NCBI GenBank assembly: GCA_023441105.1
Contig: JAEZQX010000424.1
Location: 1-12,045, forward strand
DNA: 12,045 nucleotides
DNA from: Pseudomonadota bacterium
GTDB lineage: Bacteria; Pseudomonadota; Gammaproteobacteria; Burkholderiales; Burkholderiaceae
Direction: 5' to 3'
Both the position numbers and the translations under genes were made by a program. Under the pieces are notes generated by a model that did no database searches, was not told where the DNA came from, and worked only from the letters and a program-made list of their open reading frames with translations. This document shows, in pieces, positions 1-7,300 of the stretch (its first letter is position 1; each line of letters begins with the position of its first letter).

Positions 1-10
1 CGCTTCGGGC

Positions 11-41
11 AAAAAAGAAAGCCAAGCGAGACGCCAGGCTT
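11..41 (-). terminator. Intrinsic terminator of the tRNA-Ala gene
   Basis: On the minus strand a stem AAGCCTGGCG / CGCTTGGCTT (nine pairs including one G-U, plus one T-T mismatch) closes a three-base TCT loop and is followed directly by TCTTTTTT. In plus coordinates the arms are 19-28 and 32-41, with the A-run at 11-18. It starts about 10 bases after the tRNA CCA end, so the tRNA is probably a single-gene transcript. The stem and U-tract are read directly; termination activity is inferred. Confidence 0.8.
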
Positions 42-50
42 CTGGAATGA

Positions 51-126
<76 letters not shown>

Positions 127-136
127 ATGGACAGGA

Positions 137-145
137 ATATTAGCA
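137..145 (-). promoter_or_regulatory. Candidate extended -10 promoter of tRNA-Ala
   Basis: Reading the minus strand towards the tRNA there is TGCTAATAT, an extended -10 (TGn followed by TAATAT, four of six matches to TATAAT). It sits in an AT-rich island that contrasts with the GC-rich surroundings. Initiation about seven bases downstream would fall near position 130, leaving a leader of only a few bases before the mature tRNA 5' end at 126. No good -35 hexamer is seen at 16-18 bases spacing, so the extended -10 would have to carry recognition. Confidence 0.5.
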
Positions 146-277
146 AATTTGGCCGCAACGACGCGGGGCCGCGCGCACGCCCCTGCCCGTCCAGCCGCCT
201 GGCTGCGCACGGGCGTCGCCACCTGCCGGGCGATGGGCACCCGGGGCTCGTCCTGCCGTCAAGGACGGACCCGCCGG

Positions 278-1570
278 CTACAGCTTCAGCAGTTGCGGCA
301 GGAACAGCGTGATCACCGGGAAGGCGATCAGGATCGCCAGCCGGATCAGGTCCGCGAAGATGAACGGCGTCACCCCCTTCCAGATCTGCCCGGTCGGCAC
401 GTCCGGGAGGACGCTCGACAGCACGAACACATTCATCCCCACCGGCGGTGTGATCAGGCTGATCTCGATCACGCACACGATCAGGATGCCGAACCACACT
501 GGATCGAAACCGAGGCTCTGGACGAGCGGGAAGAAGATCGGCACGGTCAGCAGCATCATGGAGAGCGACTCCATCGCGCAGCCGAGCACCACGTAGATCA
601 GGCAGATCACGATGATCACCATGATCGGGTTGACCTGGAACTGCTGCACGAACGTCTGCAGGTCGCTCGGCAGGGTCGTGAAGTTGACGAAGCTGCTGAA
701 GATCTGGGCGCCGATCACGATGGTGAACAGCATGGCGGTGGTCCGCGCGGATTCCACCAGCACGTCGCGCAGGCCGGCCCAGGTGAGCGTGCGGCGGGCC
801 CAGGCAAACAGGAAGCCACCGAAGGCGCCGACGCCGGCCGCCTCGGTCGGCGTGAACCAGCCGCCGTACATGCCGCCGATCACCACCAGGAACAGCAACA
901 GCACCGCCCAGACGTCCTTCAGCGCACCGCGGCGCTCCGCCCAGCTGCTGCGCTCGCCGCGCGGCCCGAGCTCCGGGTTGCGGGTGGTGACCGCTCCGGC
1001 GGCGAGCAGGTACAGGATCAGCGCCAGCAGCCCCGGGAGGAAGCCGGCGGCGAACAGCGCCCCGATGCTGGTGGTAGTCATGATCCCGTAGATCACCATG
1101 ATGACCGACGGCGGGATCAGGATGCCCAGCGTTCCGCCAGCGGCGATCGAACCGGCGGCGAACGAATCGTGATACTTGAAGCGGCGCATCTCCGGCATCG
1201 AGACCCGTGCCATGGTCGCCGCGGTGGCCAATGAAGACCCGCAGATGGCACCGAAACCGGCACAGGCGGCCAGCGTCGACATGGCGAGCCCGCCACGCCA
1301 ATGGCCGATGAAGGCATAGGCGGCGCGGTAGAGCTCGCGCGACATGCCGGCCTTGGTGACGAAGTTGCCCATCAGCACGAACAACGGCACCACCGACAAC
1401 GTATAGCCGGCGATGTCGACGAACTCCGAGGCGGTCGAGGAGATCGCGGCCGGCCACGACCGCAGCAGCCCGATGCCGACGAAGCCGACTGCGCCCATCG
1501 CCAGCGCGATCGGCACCCGCAGGAACATCAGCAGGAACATGCCGGCAAAGCCGATCAGCGCCTCGGTCAT
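278..1570 (-). CDS. dctM: TRAP transporter large permease subunit (DctM)
   Basis: This 430-residue protein is the large membrane subunit of a tripartite ATP-independent periplasmic (TRAP) transporter. It is the family component that moves a solute delivered by DctP across the inner membrane, driven by an ion gradient. The protein is almost entirely hydrophobic helices. It carries typical DctM stretches: an N-terminal FLRVPIALAMG, GFGAICGSSLATAATM near residues 105-120, GGTLGILIPPSVIMVIYG near 145-160, FTPTEAAGVGA near 240-250, and EISLITPPVGMNVFV near 370-385. The length is normal for DctM. It starts with ATG 28 bases after the dctQ stop and is the last gene of dctP-dctQ-dctM. The substrate cannot be read from this subunit; the neighbouring hydroxylase cluster suggests an organic, possibly aromatic, acid. 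Confidence 0.95.
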   Translation of the reverse strand: MTEALIGFAGMFLLMFLRVPIALAMGAVGFVGIGLLRSWPAAISSTASEFVDIAGYTLSVVPLFVLMGNFVTKAGMSRELYRAAYAFIGHWRGGLAMSTLAACAGFGAICGSSLATAATMARVSMPEMRRFKYHDSFAAGSIAAGGTLGILIPPSVIMVIYGIMTTTSIGALFAAGFLPGLLALILYLLAAGAVTTRNPELGPRGERSSWAERRGALKDVWAVLLLFLVVIGGMYGGWFTPTEAAGVGAFGGFLFAWARRTLTWAGLRDVLVESARTTAMLFTIVIGAQIFSSFVNFTTLPSDLQTFVQQFQVNPIMVIIVICLIYVVLGCAMESLSMMLLTVPIFFPLVQSLGFDPVWFGILIVCVIEISLITPPVGMNVFVLSSVLPDVPTGQIWKGVTPFIFADLIRLAILIAFPVITLFLPQLLKL

Positions 1571-1598
1571 GCCCCGCCCGAGCCTCGCAGGAGGGCGC

Positions 1599-2105
1599 TC
1601 ATGCCCTGGTCTTCCGGGTGGCGGCGAGATACAGATGCGTCAGCGCGCACAGGAGCAGCAGGCAAGCCCCGGCAAACTGGAACGGCGAGATCGGGATCTG
1701 CAGTTGCGCGGTGGTGTCGCCCATGGAACGCGTTCGCATCGCGCGCTCGAAAACGAACCAGGCGGACCCTGACAGCAGAACGGCGCAAAGCAGGTTGGCG
1801 ATCAGCGCCTGCCAGCGCTTCACCCGCTCCGGCAGCAGGAAGTCCAGGAGGTCGAAGACCACATGCTCACCTGCGAGCGACGCCAACGGCAGCGCGCAGT
1901 AGATCAACGCCAGCATCATGAGCTCGGTCAATTCCACGCTGCCGATGATCGAGCCGCCAAGGAACTTGCGGCCGACGACGTCGACGAAGGTCAACGTCAT
2001 CATCGAGAAGAGCGCGACGGCGGCAAGGATGCCGAGAACGTTGCCGGCGCGCGCGGTCCAGCCGGAAGCACCGGCCGAACGGGATCGTTCCCCGACTTCT
2101 GTCAC
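1599..2105 (-). CDS. dctQ: TRAP transporter small permease subunit (DctQ)
   Basis: This 168-residue protein has four predicted membrane helices (about 22-44, 58-78, 99-119, 138-160), the DctQ topology. The first loop has the family pattern DVVGRKFLGGSIIGSVELTE, an Arg-containing turn after helix 1 and a Glu early in helix 2. DctQ forms the membrane complex with DctM and is needed for TRAP transport. The reading frame opens at a GTG; the next in-frame ATG lies inside helix 1, so GTG is preferred. The ribosome-binding site is weak (GGAACGGGA about 10 bases upstream), which suggests translation partly coupled to dctP, whose stop is 45 bases away. Assignment rests on topology, length and position between dctP and dctM, since DctQ sequences diverge strongly. 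Confidence 0.92.
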   Translation of the reverse strand: MTEVGERSRSAGASGWTARAGNVLGILAAVALFSMMTLTFVDVVGRKFLGGSIIGSVELTELMMLALIYCALPLASLAGEHVVFDLLDFLLPERVKRWQALIANLLCAVLLSGSAWFVFERAMRTRSMGDTTAQLQIPISPFQFAGACLLLLCALTHLYLAATRKTRA

Positions 2106-2150
2106 GAACGCAAGTCCCGTTCCGGCCCCGAGCCTGCCGCCGACGGGCCG

Positions 2151-3185
2151 TCAACCCTGCGCGATCAGGGCGCGGAACTCCTTCAGCACCTGTGCCGGGT
2201 CGGCGATCCCCTTGCCCTTGGCCTCGGAGATCCACTTCTGCTCAAGGGTCGAGGTCTTGGACTTCACCTCGTCGATGAAGGCCTGGCTGGCCTTGGTCAC
2301 CTGCACGTCGTTGGCCTGCATCGCGGCCTTGCCCTCGCGATCCGCCTTGTCCCAGTTGCGTCCGGCAAGGCGGGCGAAGCTCTCGCCCGACAGCTTGGTG
2401 ATGGCGGCCTGGTCAGCCTTGGAGATCTTCGCCCAGGTGGCCGGGTTCATGACCAGGGCGAAGCTGGTGTTGTACAGGCCGCCGGGAAATTCCGTGCGGT
2501 ACTTGATCAGCTTCTCGAGCTTGAAGCTCGGCACCGACTCGGCCGGGAAGAAGGTGCCGTCCATCACGCCGGACGACAGCAACTCATACGACGTCGGCGC
2601 CGGACGCAGGGTGATGTTGAGCCCCAGGACCTTCCCGACCTCGTTGACCATGCCGCCGCCAACCCGGATCTTCAGGCCATCGAGGTCGCTCAGCTTCTCG
2701 ATCGGCCGCTTGGTATTCATGATGATGCCGGGCCCGTGCGTGAAGACCGCGAGCACATGCAGCCCCCGATGCTCGTCGAACTTGGCCAGGTACTTCTCGT
2801 AGATCTTCTGATACGCCACCGAGGTTGCCTCGGCGGAATCGCCAAGGAAAGGCAATTCGGCCATCTCGGTCAGCTTGTAGCGTCCCGGTGTATACCCGTG
2901 CACGCTGAAGGAGACGTCGGCGAGGCCATCTCGGATGGCGTCGAAGGTGCCAGGTGGAGGTGCGACCGGCTTGGCCAACAGGTTGCATTTGACGCGGTCG
3001 GAGGTCGCCTTCTTGACCTCCTCGCACCACTGGCTCTGCGCCGTCGTCAGCGCATGATTGAGCGGCACCCAGGTGGAGGTGGTCAACGTCACCGATTGCG
3101 CCGATGCTGCGCCGGCAGTCGCGAGCAAGGCACCGAAAACACCCAGGGCGACTGCCTGCTTCCTGAAGCTGCTGGTCGAAACCAT
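2151..3185 (-). CDS. dctP: TRAP transporter periplasmic substrate-binding protein (DctP)
   Basis: This 344-residue solute-binding protein captures the substrate in the periplasm and hands it to DctQM. Residues 1-29 form a Sec signal peptide: FRK near the start, a hydrophobic core, and AASA before Q30. The mature part follows DctP order: FDAIRDGLADVSF (81-93), the LSDLDGLKIRVGG segment (165-177) with R174 in the position that usually salt-bridges a substrate carboxylate, then SSGVMDGTFFPAESV (204-218). R174 favours a carboxylate ligand. Two cysteines in the mature protein (C54, C67) could form a disulphide. The ATG at 3185 is chosen because it begins the signal peptide and is preceded by GAGGAGA at good spacing; the frame stays open upstream, but the extra residues are Arg-rich and not protein-like. 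It is the first gene of the TRAP operon, with a candidate promoter 60-70 bases upstream. Confidence 0.95.
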   Translation of the reverse strand: MVSTSSFRKQAVALGVFGALLATAGAASAQSVTLTTSTWVPLNHALTTAQSQWCEEVKKATSDRVKCNLLAKPVAPPPGTFDAIRDGLADVSFSVHGYTPGRYKLTEMAELPFLGDSAEATSVAYQKIYEKYLAKFDEHRGLHVLAVFTHGPGIIMNTKRPIEKLSDLDGLKIRVGGGMVNEVGKVLGLNITLRPAPTSYELLSSGVMDGTFFPAESVPSFKLEKLIKYRTEFPGGLYNTSFALVMNPATWAKISKADQAAITKLSGESFARLAGRNWDKADREGKAAMQANDVQVTKASQAFIDEVKSKTSTLEQKWISEAKGKGIADPAQVLKEFRALIAQG

Positions 3186-3248
3186 GTCCGTCTCCTCGAA
3201 AAGATTCGCCCTCTGGGGCGTGCCGTGGCGGGGCTGCGATGTGCGCGG

Positions 3249-3254
3249 ATTGTA
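3249..3254 (-). promoter_or_regulatory. Candidate -10 box for the dctPQM operon
   Basis: The minus strand reads TACAAT here (five of six matches to TATAAT), 64 bases upstream of the dctP start codon. No good -35 hexamer stands 16-18 bases upstream (CGCGTT at 17), as expected for an activator-dependent promoter. Initiation would fall near 3242, giving a leader of about 57 bases. No terminator is visible between the DUF2783 gene (stop at 3347) and this site, so read-through from the upstream catabolic genes is also possible. Confidence 0.4.
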
Positions 3255-3291
3255 CGGACTGGGCCCCTCGCAACGCGAACCCGTCCGGATG

Positions 3292-3310
3292 GTAGTTTCC
3301 CGTAGTGCCC
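3292..3310 (-). repeat. Tandem direct repeat GGGCACTAC / GGGAAACTAC upstream of dctP
   Basis: On the minus strand two similar words follow one another: GGGCACTAC (3310-3302) and GGGAAACTAC (3301-3292). The shared ACTAC ends are exactly 10 bases apart, one helical turn. The repeat is centred about 59 bases upstream of the start point predicted from the TACAAT box, where an activator commonly binds. The repeat is read directly; a role as an operator is inference, and no regulator gene lies in the window to match it. Confidence 0.35.
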
Positions 3311-3346
3311 TGCCCCCGGCCGCAGACCCGGCAGTCCGTCGCACTA

Positions 3347-3586
3347 TCAGCCGGCAGCGCTTCGGCTGCCGCCGGCGCCGACGGCGAGGTCGATACATCG
3401 AGCGAGGACGTCCCGGCTGCCGATCTGGTTGGCCAACAGCATCAGGAGACGCGCGTTGAGCTCGAAGCTCTGTTCGGTGGTGAGGCCCTCGTGGGCCCCC
3501 AGCAGCTGCTCGTAGAAGCCGTCCGGATCCTCCATGTTGGGCTCCAGTAGCAGCTGCGACACTGCGCCCTGCCCTCGATCGTTCAT
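3347..3586 (-). CDS. DUF2783 domain small protein
   Basis: This 79-residue protein matches, from memory of the family, the DUF2783 pattern: EDPDGFYEQLLGAHEGLTTEQSF followed by LNARLLMLLANQIGS and a short variable tail. It looks soluble and helical, with no signal peptide or membrane segment. Its ATG overlaps the TGA of the upstream FAD monooxygenase (ATGA), so the two are almost certainly translationally coupled and made together. DUF2783 genes are repeatedly found beside MhpA-like flavin hydroxylases in proteobacteria. That linkage suggests an accessory or stabilising partner of the hydroxylase, but no biochemical role is established that I know of. The family call is strong; function is unknown. 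Confidence 0.85.
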   Translation of the reverse strand: MNDRGQGAVSQLLLEPNMEDPDGFYEQLLGAHEGLTTEQSFELNARLLMLLANQIGSRDVLARCIDLAVGAGGSRSAAG

Positions 3587-5400
3587 GCCTGTGCTCCTGT
3601 GGTGGCCGCAGCCGGCTGCCCCATCAGTCCGATTCTTTCGCCCTCGCTCCTGGCCAGGTTCCGGTAGCAGCCGAGCAGAGCATCCAGCGCCGTCGGCGGG
3701 ATACAGCCGGCGCTGTGCAGATCCGGCCTGACCACCAGGATCCGCCCCGGCTCCAGCGTAAGCGCCTGCGCGAGCGTGCAGGTCGCGCCGGGCGCGGGCG
3801 CGATGCGCTTCCAGCCCGACGGCAACGCCTGTCCCGGAGGAACCGTCGCGAAGCAGGCGATGGGTCCGTCCGGATCCAGCAGGCTCGGCGCGACACCGGC
3901 GGCCGTGGCGGCATCCGGCGCGACCACCAGCAGCCGCCCCTGGTTGGCACGCACCAGCGCCACCAGGTCGCCATGGCCGTCCAGCGCGACGTTCTGCAGC
4001 GGCCGGCCGGCGCCGGCGGCGTCGAGACCGAGACGCTGGCGCAGCGCCGCTTCCGCCAGTTCCGAGCGCGTATAGGTGCTCGCCACCGACATGCGGCCGG
4101 TATTGACCAGGCTGCGGGCAAAGGGATGGCGGCGTGCCAGGTCGATCACGGCATTGCGGATCATGCGCTCCGCCGGCGACCGCGGCGACAGGAAGCGCGC
4201 GGTGCGGTTGGTCACCAGCACGTTGTGCTCGGCACCCTCGCGCCGCTCGCTGTCGTAAGTGTCGAGGATCGACGGCTCCGTCCATCCCCGCCGCAACCAG
4301 TCGAGCTTCCAGACCAGGTTGTCGGCATCCTGGATGCCGCTGTTGCCGCCACGAGCGCCGAACGGGCTCATGCCGTGGGCACAATCGCCGAGGAAGAACA
4401 CCGGGCCTTCGCGAAAGCGCTGCATCACATGGCTGCGGTAGCCGTAGGGCCCGACCCAGACCAGCTCGTAGTCGACATCGCCGCCGAACTGCGCCCGCAG
4501 CCGCTCGGCAACCACTTCGGGACGGCTGACCGACTCCGGATCCGCGTCGGCGTCCATCTGGTAGTCCAGCCGCCAGACGTCGTCCGCCATCAGGTGCTGC
4601 CAGACGGCACGGTTCTGGTTGAACGGCGCCTCGATCCAGGTCCAGCGCTCGATCTTCGGCTTGTGCCGGAAGCGAACATCGGAGATGCACCAGCGGTCGA
4701 CGCCGACCTCCGCCCGGGTCTGCAGCCCCAGCATGTCGCGCAGCGGACTGCGGATGCCCGTGGCGTCGATCACATGCCGGCCGCGCATGAGGTATTCGCC
4801 GGCCGGCGTCTGCACGCTGAGCTCCGCGCCGCCGTCGACGATGCGGATGCCGGCGACCCGGTTCTGCCAGCGCAGGTCGACCGTGCCGAGCTCGACGATC
4901 CGGTCGACCAGGTACCACTCGATGTAGAACTGCTGGATGTTGATGAAGGCCGGCTGGCTGGAATAGCTGTGGGTGGGCTGGGTGGCGAGGTCGAAGCTGT
5001 AGACCTCGTCGTCGCCGGCGAGGGTGCGGCCGACGAACCACTGCACGCCCTTGTCCTTCACGCGCTGGTAGACGCCGAGCCGGTTCAGGATCTCCAGCGT
5101 ACGCTGGGCGTAGCAGATGCCGCGCGACGAAGCGCCACGGACACCGATGGTGTTGTCCTCGTCGAGCACGATGGCCGGCAGGCCGCGCACCGCACAGTCG
5201 CAGGCCGCTGCCAGTCCGGTCAGGCCGCCGCCGACGATGATCAGCGGATAGAAGCCTTCGGCGTCGCGGACCGGTTCGGGGCCGCCATTGCCGCCCAACT
5301 CCGGCGGCGTCTTGAACTCATAGGTGGGCAGCTCGTAGCCGGACCCTGCGGCCGCTGGCGCTCGGGGATTACGGTACGCCTGCCCCTGCTCTGCTGACAC
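3583..5400 (-). CDS. FAD-dependent aromatic-ring monooxygenase (MhpA-like)
   Basis: This 605-residue class A flavoprotein monooxygenase probably hydroxylates an aromatic ring using NAD(P)H and O2. Order of motifs: a variable N-terminus (1-50), the dinucleotide fold VGGGLTGLAAA (56-66) with the acidic strand end D80-E81, RGICYAQRTLEIL (93-105), a DATGIRSPLRDMLG segment (212-225) where the NAD(P)H/FAD DG motif is expected, and the FAD-ribityl GD motif FFLGDCAHGMSPFGARGG (335-352) followed by NSGIQDADNLVWKL. Residues from about 430 on resemble the thioredoxin-like C-terminal domain of phenol and 3-(3-hydroxyphenyl)propionate hydroxylases. The GTG start is chosen because GGGAGG stands five bases before it; the open frame upstream runs into the alpha/beta hydrolase gene and looks non-coding. 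It is coupled by ATGA to the DUF2783 gene. The substrate is not identifiable by reading. Confidence 0.9.
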   Translation of the reverse strand: MSAEQGQAYRNPRAPAAAGSGYELPTYEFKTPPELGGNGGPEPVRDAEGFYPLIIVGGGLTGLAAACDCAVRGLPAIVLDEDNTIGVRGASSRGICYAQRTLEILNRLGVYQRVKDKGVQWFVGRTLAGDDEVYSFDLATQPTHSYSSQPAFINIQQFYIEWYLVDRIVELGTVDLRWQNRVAGIRIVDGGAELSVQTPAGEYLMRGRHVIDATGIRSPLRDMLGLQTRAEVGVDRWCISDVRFRHKPKIERWTWIEAPFNQNRAVWQHLMADDVWRLDYQMDADADPESVSRPEVVAERLRAQFGGDVDYELVWVGPYGYRSHVMQRFREGPVFFLGDCAHGMSPFGARGGNSGIQDADNLVWKLDWLRRGWTEPSILDTYDSERREGAEHNVLVTNRTARFLSPRSPAERMIRNAVIDLARRHPFARSLVNTGRMSVASTYTRSELAEAALRQRLGLDAAGAGRPLQNVALDGHGDLVALVRANQGRLLVVAPDAATAAGVAPSLLDPDGPIACFATVPPGQALPSGWKRIAPAPGATCTLAQALTLEPGRILVVRPDLHSAGCIPPTALDALLGCYRNLARSEGERIGLMGQPAAATTGAQA

Positions 5401-5429
5401 GTTGGCCTCCCGGGATTCGATTCCTGTGA

Positions 5430-6575
5430 CTACAGTGATTGCGCGAACGCCGCCATCTCGTCGGCGACCTGCGCCACGAGGTCGGGCCGGCCGACCAGGT
5501 AGTGGTCGCCGCCGTGGATGTCGACGTTGCGGATCCGGCCGCCAGCCGCCTGCAGCCACGACGCCACGGTACTGGGGAACACGCTCTGGTCCGCGCAGTA
5601 GGTGAGATGCAGCACCGGCACCGACGTCCGCGCCAGGTTGTCCGGGCCATCGGCCTGGGAGCGCGAAGACCACTGGCTCATGAAGCTGGTGAGCGTGTTG
5701 AAACGACCCATCGAATTGGCTGCATAGTTGACGATGACCGGATCGCCCCAGACGCTGCCGGGCTTGCGCTCGTTGGCGTCGATGCCGATGTCCACGCAGC
5801 GCGGCTCGGCATGGGTACGGTGGAGCACGAACGGCTGGTCGACCTGGGCACCGCCTGCGCGCCGCAATTGCTGCAGGCGATCCGTCACCCATGTCTCGAT
5901 GCGGGCCAGGCGTGCCTGCTGGGCGCGCCGGAAGCGGGCCAGGAAGTCGGCCTCCAGCGGCACCACCCGCCGCGGATGGTAGAGGTCCAGCTCCTCATCG
6001 GTGCGGGACGGATCCGACTCGTCGACGACGGCAGGATCGATCCATTCGCGCATCAGCCGCGCCCTGCCGGCGTGCGCGGCTGCCAGGGCAATCCCCTCCA
6101 CCGGCGGCAGGTCCGCCGCCGCGATGCTGAGCGGCGCGCCATCCGCGAGGTGGGTTAGCGTCAGGCGCTCGGCCTGGGCCTGGTAGAAACTGACCAGGGC
6201 GGCGCCGCCGGAGTTGCCGATCAGCATCACCTTGCGATAGCCGATCGCGCGCAGTTGCTGGATGCCCGCTCCCAGGTCCTGGATCACCCGCTCCATCAGC
6301 AGCGTCGAATCGTTGTTGACGTAGCGGGTGTTGAGGCCCATGCAGGAGACGCCGCGCGCCATCAGTGGCTCGAGCAGGTAGTGGCCGTGGAAGTTCGATG
6401 CCGGGTGGATGACGATGGCGGCAACCGTCTTCGAGCGGTCGACGCCCGGTGCTTCGAGCAACGCGCCGTAGATCCTCGGGCGCAGCATCTGCAGTCCCGA
6501 CTGCGACTCCATCGGTCCGGCCGGCTTGACGTCGATGCGCAGCAGTTGCGGCTGCGCGAGGCCCGGTGCATTCAT
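5430..6575 (-). CDS. Alpha/beta hydrolase family protein
   Basis: This 381-residue cytosolic hydrolase has the nucleophile elbow MLIGNSGGAALV, with Ser122 in G-N-S-G-G. A likely acid is D329 (LTYCADQSVFP) and the likely catalytic histidine is H358 (IHGGDHYLVG). An early IVIHPASNFHGHYLLEPL segment (55-72) would form the strand and oxyanion-side loop. About 170 residues between nucleophile and acid form a large insertion, which may be a cap shaping the substrate pocket. There is no signal peptide. Within the cluster it would fit C-C bond or ester/lactone hydrolysis after ring attack, as in meta-cleavage pathways, but it is longer than typical MhpC-type enzymes and the reaction is not assigned. 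The ATG at 6575 lies 34 bases after the VOC gene stop; its ribosome-binding site is weak (GGCGGA). The monooxygenase follows after 29 bases. Confidence 0.85.
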   Translation of the reverse strand: MNAPGLAQPQLLRIDVKPAGPMESQSGLQMLRPRIYGALLEAPGVDRSKTVAAIVIHPASNFHGHYLLEPLMARGVSCMGLNTRYVNNDSTLLMERVIQDLGAGIQQLRAIGYRKVMLIGNSGGAALVSFYQAQAERLTLTHLADGAPLSIAAADLPPVEGIALAAAHAGRARLMREWIDPAVVDESDPSRTDEELDLYHPRRVVPLEADFLARFRRAQQARLARIETWVTDRLQQLRRAGGAQVDQPFVLHRTHAEPRCVDIGIDANERKPGSVWGDPVIVNYAANSMGRFNTLTSFMSQWSSRSQADGPDNLARTSVPVLHLTYCADQSVFPSTVASWLQAAGGRIRNVDIHGGDHYLVGRPDLVAQVADEMAAFAQSL

Positions 6576-6609
6576 CGGCTGTCCGCCATGCAGTGGTTCC
6601 GCCGGCTGC

Positions 6610-7215
6610 TCAACGATAGGCCGGGTGACGGTGGGACCGGATGATTTCCTGGGCGCCGGGCTTGATCGCGCCGCTGGCGCGCAGGCCCTCCTTGCGGCTG
6701 GTCCAAGCGTCGAGCTGCCGGCGCGCTTCATCCAGCGCAGTCGCATCGCGCCGCGTCTCCCTGACCTGGACCGTCAGCTCGAGCCGGATGCCGTTCGGGT
6801 CGAAGAAGTAGATCGAGTGGATGAAGCCGTGATCGGTGACGCCGACCACTTCGACGCCGGCGGCCTCGAGGCGCTGCTTGGCCTGCGCCAGGTCGGCCAC
6901 CGAACCGACGCTCAGCGCCAGGTGGTTGACCCACGACGGCGTATTCGGCGACGGATCGCTGGCAAGATCGTCGCCGAGGTCGAAGAAGGCGATGAACGAG
7001 CCGTCACCCATCTCGAAGAAGATGTGGACATAAGGACAGTATTCGCCGGTGGACGGGACGCGGTCCTCCTGGATGATGTGGGCCAGGGGCAACCCGAGGA
7101 TGTCTTCGTAGAACCGGCGGGTTTCCTCCGCATCGCGACAGCGATATGCGAAATGATGCAATCCGCGCACGGGCACGAACCCCCTGCCGCCGCCGACCTC
7201 CGCCTGGCCATCCAT
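6610..7215 (-). CDS. VOC (glyoxalase/extradiol dioxygenase fold) protein
   Basis: This 201-residue protein has two vicinal-oxygen-chelate modules: residues 15-80 (LHHFAYRCRDAEETRRFYEDILGL, ending IAFFDL) and 95-150 (WVNHLALSV, then IYFFDPNGIRLELTV). Probable metal ligands are H21, H98 and E146, the usual spacing for one divalent metal, with D79 or E68 as a possible fourth. The FFDPNGIRLEL signature is typical of the superfamily. A C-terminal tail of about 50 charged residues (152-201) exceeds the minimal fold. In this operon it may be a ring-cleaving dioxygenase or a lyase/isomerase for the hydroxylated product; which one is not decidable here. The ATG at 7215 has an excellent AAGGAGA seven bases upstream. 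It is the first gene of the run VOC, hydrolase, monooxygenase, DUF2783. Confidence 0.88.
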   Translation of the reverse strand: MDGQAEVGGGRGFVPVRGLHHFAYRCRDAEETRRFYEDILGLPLAHIIQEDRVPSTGEYCPYVHIFFEMGDGSFIAFFDLGDDLASDPSPNTPSWVNHLALSVGSVADLAQAKQRLEAAGVEVVGVTDHGFIHSIYFFDPNGIRLELTVQVRETRRDATALDEARRQLDAWTSRKEGLRASGAIKPGAQEIIRSHRHPAYR

Positions 7216-7271
7216 CGCAGTCTCCTTCTACCGCCGGCGGCCGCTCGCCGACGCGTCCGCCACAGGACGCA

Positions 7272-7300
7272 ACTATGCCACGATTTGCGCAGCGTACCAG
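7272..7300 (-). promoter_or_regulatory. Candidate promoter of the VOC-hydrolase-monooxygenase operon
   Basis: On the minus strand CTGGTA (7300-7295, three of six to TTGACA) stands 17 bases before CATAGT (7277-7272, four of six to TATAAT). Initiation would be near 7265, leaving about 50 bases before the VOC start codon. A perfect 12-base palindrome GCCGGGCCCGGC (7300-7311) abuts the -35 box and could be a binding site, though such words are common by chance in GC-rich DNA. This is the best match I find between the VOC gene and the terminator at 7407-7435, and it is weak. Confidence 0.3.

Noticed and set aside
240..277. Terminator after dctM
   Set aside because: A small hairpin (CCGTC-CTT-GACGG on the minus strand, 256-268) exists but no U-tract follows it, so intrinsic termination cannot be supported.
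149..1234. Long plus-strand open frame (361 codons) opposite dctM
   Set aside because: Composition is Arg/His/Asp/Gln-rich low-complexity of the kind produced antisense to GC-rich membrane-protein genes; the opposite strand encodes an unmistakable DctM.
3186..3398. Upstream extension of the dctP frame (71 more residues)
   Set aside because: The extra residues are Arg-rich and would bury the signal peptide; ATG 3185 has a good ribosome-binding site and starts the signal peptide.
3715..5397. Plus-strand open frame of 560 codons opposite the FAD monooxygenase
   Set aside because: No recognisable domain and biased composition, while the minus strand has intact FAD-binding motifs in the same interval. 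A GC-rich shadow.
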